From Gimesia chilikensis (GTDB lineage Bacteria; Planctomycetota; Planctomycetia; Planctomycetales; Planctomycetaceae), in assembly GCF_007744075.1 (NCBI RefSeq), contig NZ_CP036266.1, positions 2,396,065 through 2,460,064 of the forward strand: 64,000 nucleotides of DNA. The letters run 5' to 3'. Positions 63,101-64,000 of this stretch are shown here, one piece after another (the first letter of the stretch is position 1; each line of letters begins with the position of its first letter). Position numbers and translations under genes: made by a program. Below the pieces are notes generated by a model. That model was not told where the DNA came from, searched no databases, and was given only the letters and a program-made list of their open reading frames with translations.

Positions 63101-64000
63101 CCGATAATGTCAGTGCTTCTACCGGAACGTTGAAGCTGCAAAACAACGCGAATGACTTTATATTGAACAATCTCGCACAAATTTCCAACTCCGGTGCATT
63201 TTTGATCGACATCTTTTCTGTCGGTACTGTGGATCTGGCAGACGGATCGGAAATTACCAGCAGCGGTACTGGTCTGATCGACATTTTTGCGGTCAATAAT
63301 ATCAATCTTTCAAATGTCAATACCGGCGGCGAAGTGCAGCTCTTTACTACTTTAGGCAGTATCACCGATAATACGGCCGGTGAAGCGGCTTTGATCGATG
63401 CGGATACTGTTTCTCTGCAAGCCCATTTCGGCATCGGCGCCGCGGGCGCCGCGGATATCGATCTGGCCATCAATACCATGGCTGCCAACGAGCATAATGG
63501 CGATATCTTCATCCAGGAACCTTCTGCAGCCACCATTGGTACGGTAAACGGGCTCGATGGTATTACTGCTGCCGGCAACATTTCTCTGTCCATTGGCGGC
63601 ACACTCAATATCAACCAGAAGATCGAAGCTACCGGTGCGGCGTCTATTATTCAGGCAAACGTCCAAGGGGATATCAACGTCAATAGCACCGTGCAGACCA
63701 ACGGTGGTGGGATCAACCTTTACGCTGACGATAATCTGGCACTGGGAGCGACTTCTCTCGTGGATACCACCACGGCTGAATTAGTAAGACTCTTCGCTGA
63801 TTTCAACAATGACAGCAGTGGTGGGTTCACGCAGGATGAAGGCAGCCTGGTCAATGCAAGAGGCGGTGATCTGGTTGCACGGGCTTATGGAGACGTCGAG
63901 ATTGCCGATCTGCAGAGTGCAGGCGGTCGAGTCGTGGTGATTAGTGTTGGAGGCGGTGTTGTGGATAATACCACCAGCCCGAGTGAAGCACCATTGATTA
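57157..64000 (+). CDS. Giant repetitive extracellular/adhesin-like protein (3' end beyond window)
   Basis: The frame is open from ATG 57157 to the window edge, over 2280 codons, with GAGGAG nine bases upstream. The N-terminus is basic (RKRPVFRSRDRRAIRQRW), then ITTAEVLEDRTLLTTFFVDD, the planctomycete extracellular-protein signature (LE-x-R-x-LL). Two pectin-lyase-like beta-helix segments follow (about residues 80-450, beginning FATIQAAINAAAATGDTIQV, and 470-600 with INEAIQAVNSGGTVYVNSGI). From about residue 950 the protein is a Gly/Asp/Thr/Asn-rich beta repeat array with two long copies. Cys is rare. The features fit a secreted or surface protein, perhaps an adhesin or filament. Any type I export via the ABC/HlyD/TolC genes is guesswork. 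Confidence 0.88.
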   Translation, partial: MLLTNWLANVTSRLRKRPVFRSRDRRAIRQRWQTATQNQITTAEVLEDRTLLTTFFVDDDFTSGSDFSGTDTDPGTGGDQNAVWNVTAFATIQAAINAAAATGDTIQVAAGTYSGLISLNKSVDLLGANAGIDPNTMARGAESIIDHDGFYAIQPTADDATIDGFSFEGNGGRVIDSYAGADNLTIANNIFNNTNIPGGQGGIQLQSGSFDDLTVEQNLFQFTGDGDALLVGGGGSFERMHIVGNHFAGTTGGIFQNGGTINDAVVEQNEFTGGVGMNMGDAGNIQIRENTFDGTFYTGFQVGTIDGEIVGNTFQNIEAYPGFFGQAFELWGGQYGTTVSQNVTIENNVIHYNDVAGAAEPTHGIRLRTPDAGSGIDASTIHINNNAFIDGGVRGDAKAIRHFGDQTTAVDASENWWGTTSESSIEALMEDADGGTPVMVDFTSFLNDGADTNVGLAGFQGDYSVLNVTALGAQTGAPERINEAIQAVNSGGTVYVNSGIYNESVVVDRGITLGGTPDIQGTVKVTDNASLAPGFSAGIMQTQDLILGGAFELDSINLGSFTQLDVGPGEDLRYVESVQGQNILFWRNSSGDLSRATYTWDGTNLVLGAITTATGLTSGDHASILNVGGGVLEGYFHSGAGPSTAGQYHAISNDGGQTWINETFISYPFPTAGLSDSGTTGGGGIIEVNGERRIYAQNNFGDIVMWTGPAGANGPLTNAGVVIDGSTGNFQNQSPSGDAILLPSGETLYLYVDGEGSESSLGAIGALILDQTGLGITSQIDNFISVTDIALSGAGLTRLDEMTIGDLQLSGNTLTGVLMIAGDSVTNGNNEDLFYAPITINLAPAAPAVPAGLDIEIDGNAAGTGYDQIDVTGTVSIGDGVSLNLIDGYDPLEGDQFVIINNDGTDPVNGTFVGLPEGHEFVDFLGVVGQNAYLTYAGGDGNDVVIVVEDSTPEVTVPVNGTSDDYTLEVIGSNLVLSDSVSGNVISVLPVNSLEGPLVINGEDNQDDTLTIDLTNIDHTTDIQIQFEGGAGGNDTLRIDRTGGINSVEHVFVSSSDGSIFLDGEATATITYTGLEPVIDNLVANDRIFSFTGAAETITLSDDINPADNVSQIDSDLFGEVVTFLNPTNNIIINTEVSGGSGADTVDIDGIDANFDANVTVNAGTDDTINTGTVDIASGALDLTAGQVNVNGAFTTTGTVDILATAADITFDAAGSIDAGTSEIDLTAFFNVESLIVTTDSEVRVTASGGGINDFTGNALITADRVALVAGGAGGITGIETNVNTLAASAAGGAFTIDNVGDLVIGSVNGLDGITANSSNIFVTTTGALTINQAVSADTVGYLRAIDAAGTGQDLNINAGVTSTSGNLNLQAGDNLNLATGITLDSAAALILNIDSPFGGTPDATGGVANLNGILIAGTDITVNGGTEGDQVIIDGNGGALNDGGTVDGISGLFTFYGNAGADELIVDDSGDNTGDNILIQNTGVGVGSVIGAGAVSLSYDALEDLTVYSGTDADDITVNPNVLTTIDIVGGNPAAPAFPGDSLTYLTPPGESSTFTPDGLDGGTISATGPFQDVTFDEIEGLTFGGSIVVDGTAGDDTLTITALTANSGTYQINGGPIINFNANTDFTFNGLAGDDTLIINNPAGGLFDPVNGINFNGGTGGETLGDTLQILGGTAAIVEHQFVDNNNGSVFYNGEGTATITYTGLEPIDDTITATDRIFTFTGAAETITLSDDGGPGDGLSLIDSDLGESVNFIHPIATLTINTELSGGSGADIINIDPLDSTFTANLTVNAGTDDIINTGTVDIGAGALDLTSGQVFVNGAFTTTGSVDVDSTFGDITFAAAGSIDAGASEIDLTAFFNVESLNVTTTSEVRVTATGGGINDLTGNALITADRAALRVGGPGGITGIDTNVNTLATSVASGAFTIDNTGNLEIGTVDGLSGITAAASQIFLTTTGTLLVSDTVTGGAVDLRSNGTMTISDNVSASTGTLKLQNNANDFILNNLAQISNSGAFLIDIFSVGTVDLADGSEITSSGTGLIDIFAVNNINLSNVNTGGEVQLFTTLGSITDNTAGEAALIDADTVSLQAHFGIGAAGAADIDLAINTMAANEHNGDIFIQEPSAATIGTVNGLDGITAAGNISLSIGGTLNINQKIEATGAASIIQANVQGDINVNSTVQTNGGGINLYADDNLALGATSLVDTTTAELVRLFADFNNDSSGGFTQDEGSLVNARGGDLVARAYGDVEIADLQSAGGRVVVISVGGGVVDNTTSPSEAPLI
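60355..61150 (+). repeat. Long internal repeat, copy 1, of the giant protein gene
   Basis: Encodes TITYTGLEPVIDN, then FTGAAETITLSDD, SGGSGADTVDIDG, VNAGTDDTINTGTVDIASGA, DAGTSEIDLTAFFNVESL and IGSVNGLDGIT. The same series recurs about 1.89 kb further on (copy 2), roughly 265 codons long each. Confidence 0.85.
62251..63045 (+). repeat. Long internal repeat, copy 2, of the giant protein gene
   Basis: Encodes TITYTGLEPIDDT, FTGAAETITLSDD, SGGSGADIINIDP, VNAGTDDIINTGTVDIGAGA, DAGASEIDLTAFFNVESL and IGTVDGLSGIT, matching copy 1 block by block in the same frame. A partial third match, TIGTVNGLDGITAAGNISL, appears near 63530, so the array may continue outside the window. Confidence 0.85.

Noticed and set aside
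60714..63614. Several antisense frames opposite the giant repetitive gene
   Set aside because: They mirror the repeat pattern of the + strand gene (for example IIGAP-like, VSIPVIPP-type phrases recurring twice) and are artefacts of low stop density on the complement.

Overview
The window is chromosomal DNA of a planctomycete, most likely a Gimesia-like member of the Planctomycetaceae. The evidence is the combination of family markers: a DUF1549/DUF1553 cytochrome protein paired with a DUF1501 protein, a DUF1559 prepilin-like protein, an ECF sigma factor overlapping a Ser/Thr kinase gene, MoxR/DUF58/von Willebrand factor A operons, and a giant surface protein with the planctomycete N-terminal LE-R-LL signature. 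The assignment rests on gene content, not on a database search. I saw no rRNA, tRNA, CRISPR array, transposase or integrase.

Layout. 1-8.9 kb: a Bat-like/MoxR operon on the + strand (MoxR end, DUF58, small membrane protein, two VWA membrane proteins, a TPR protein with a Cys/Lys-rich tail, and a 1318-residue membrane-anchored protein). 9.1-18.0 kb: a catabolic-looking block with an RraA-like enzyme divergent from a GntR/FadR regulator, a beta-helix protein, a beta-propeller glycosidase-like protein, and a DUF1549/DUF1553 plus DUF1501 pair. 18.0-23.8 kb: a dissolved-inorganic-carbon uptake locus, dabB-dabA, divergent from a small winged-helix regulator whose intergenic region carries repeated TGCCAGA sites. 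Two HPF/RaiA-like genes follow, the first apparently frameshifted. 24.0-29.6 kb: a three-gene type I secretion-like operon (ABC protein, HlyD adaptor, TolC protein); the ABC nucleotide-binding domain has lost its catalytic residues. 29.8-40.8 kb: a metal-handling neighbourhood with a very Cys-rich secreted protein, a DUF1559 protein, a DUF4198 protein, a CzcA/CzcB-type RND efflux pair, a small His/Cys exported protein, a divergent TolC/CzcC-like protein, a gene remnant and a Cu/Zn superoxide dismutase.

40.9-46.0 kb: separate genes for a second beta-helix protein, CsaA, a ceramidase-like protein and an NHL-repeat protein. 46.2-53.3 kb: a Ser/Thr kinase and ECF sigma factor (8-bp overlap), divergent from two membrane proteins. 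53.6-56.4 kb: a GT39-like glycosyltransferase and an MFS transporter, convergent. 56.4-57.2 kb: a gene-free, partly AT-rich stretch. 57.2 kb to the end: one open frame of more than 2280 codons encoding a giant repetitive surface protein that runs off the window.

The most interesting points are the degenerate ABC ATPase in an otherwise complete exporter operon, the possible TGCCAGA regulon of the DAB carbon-uptake locus, the one-base frameshift in the first HPF-like gene, and a terminator-linked remnant ORF before sodC.
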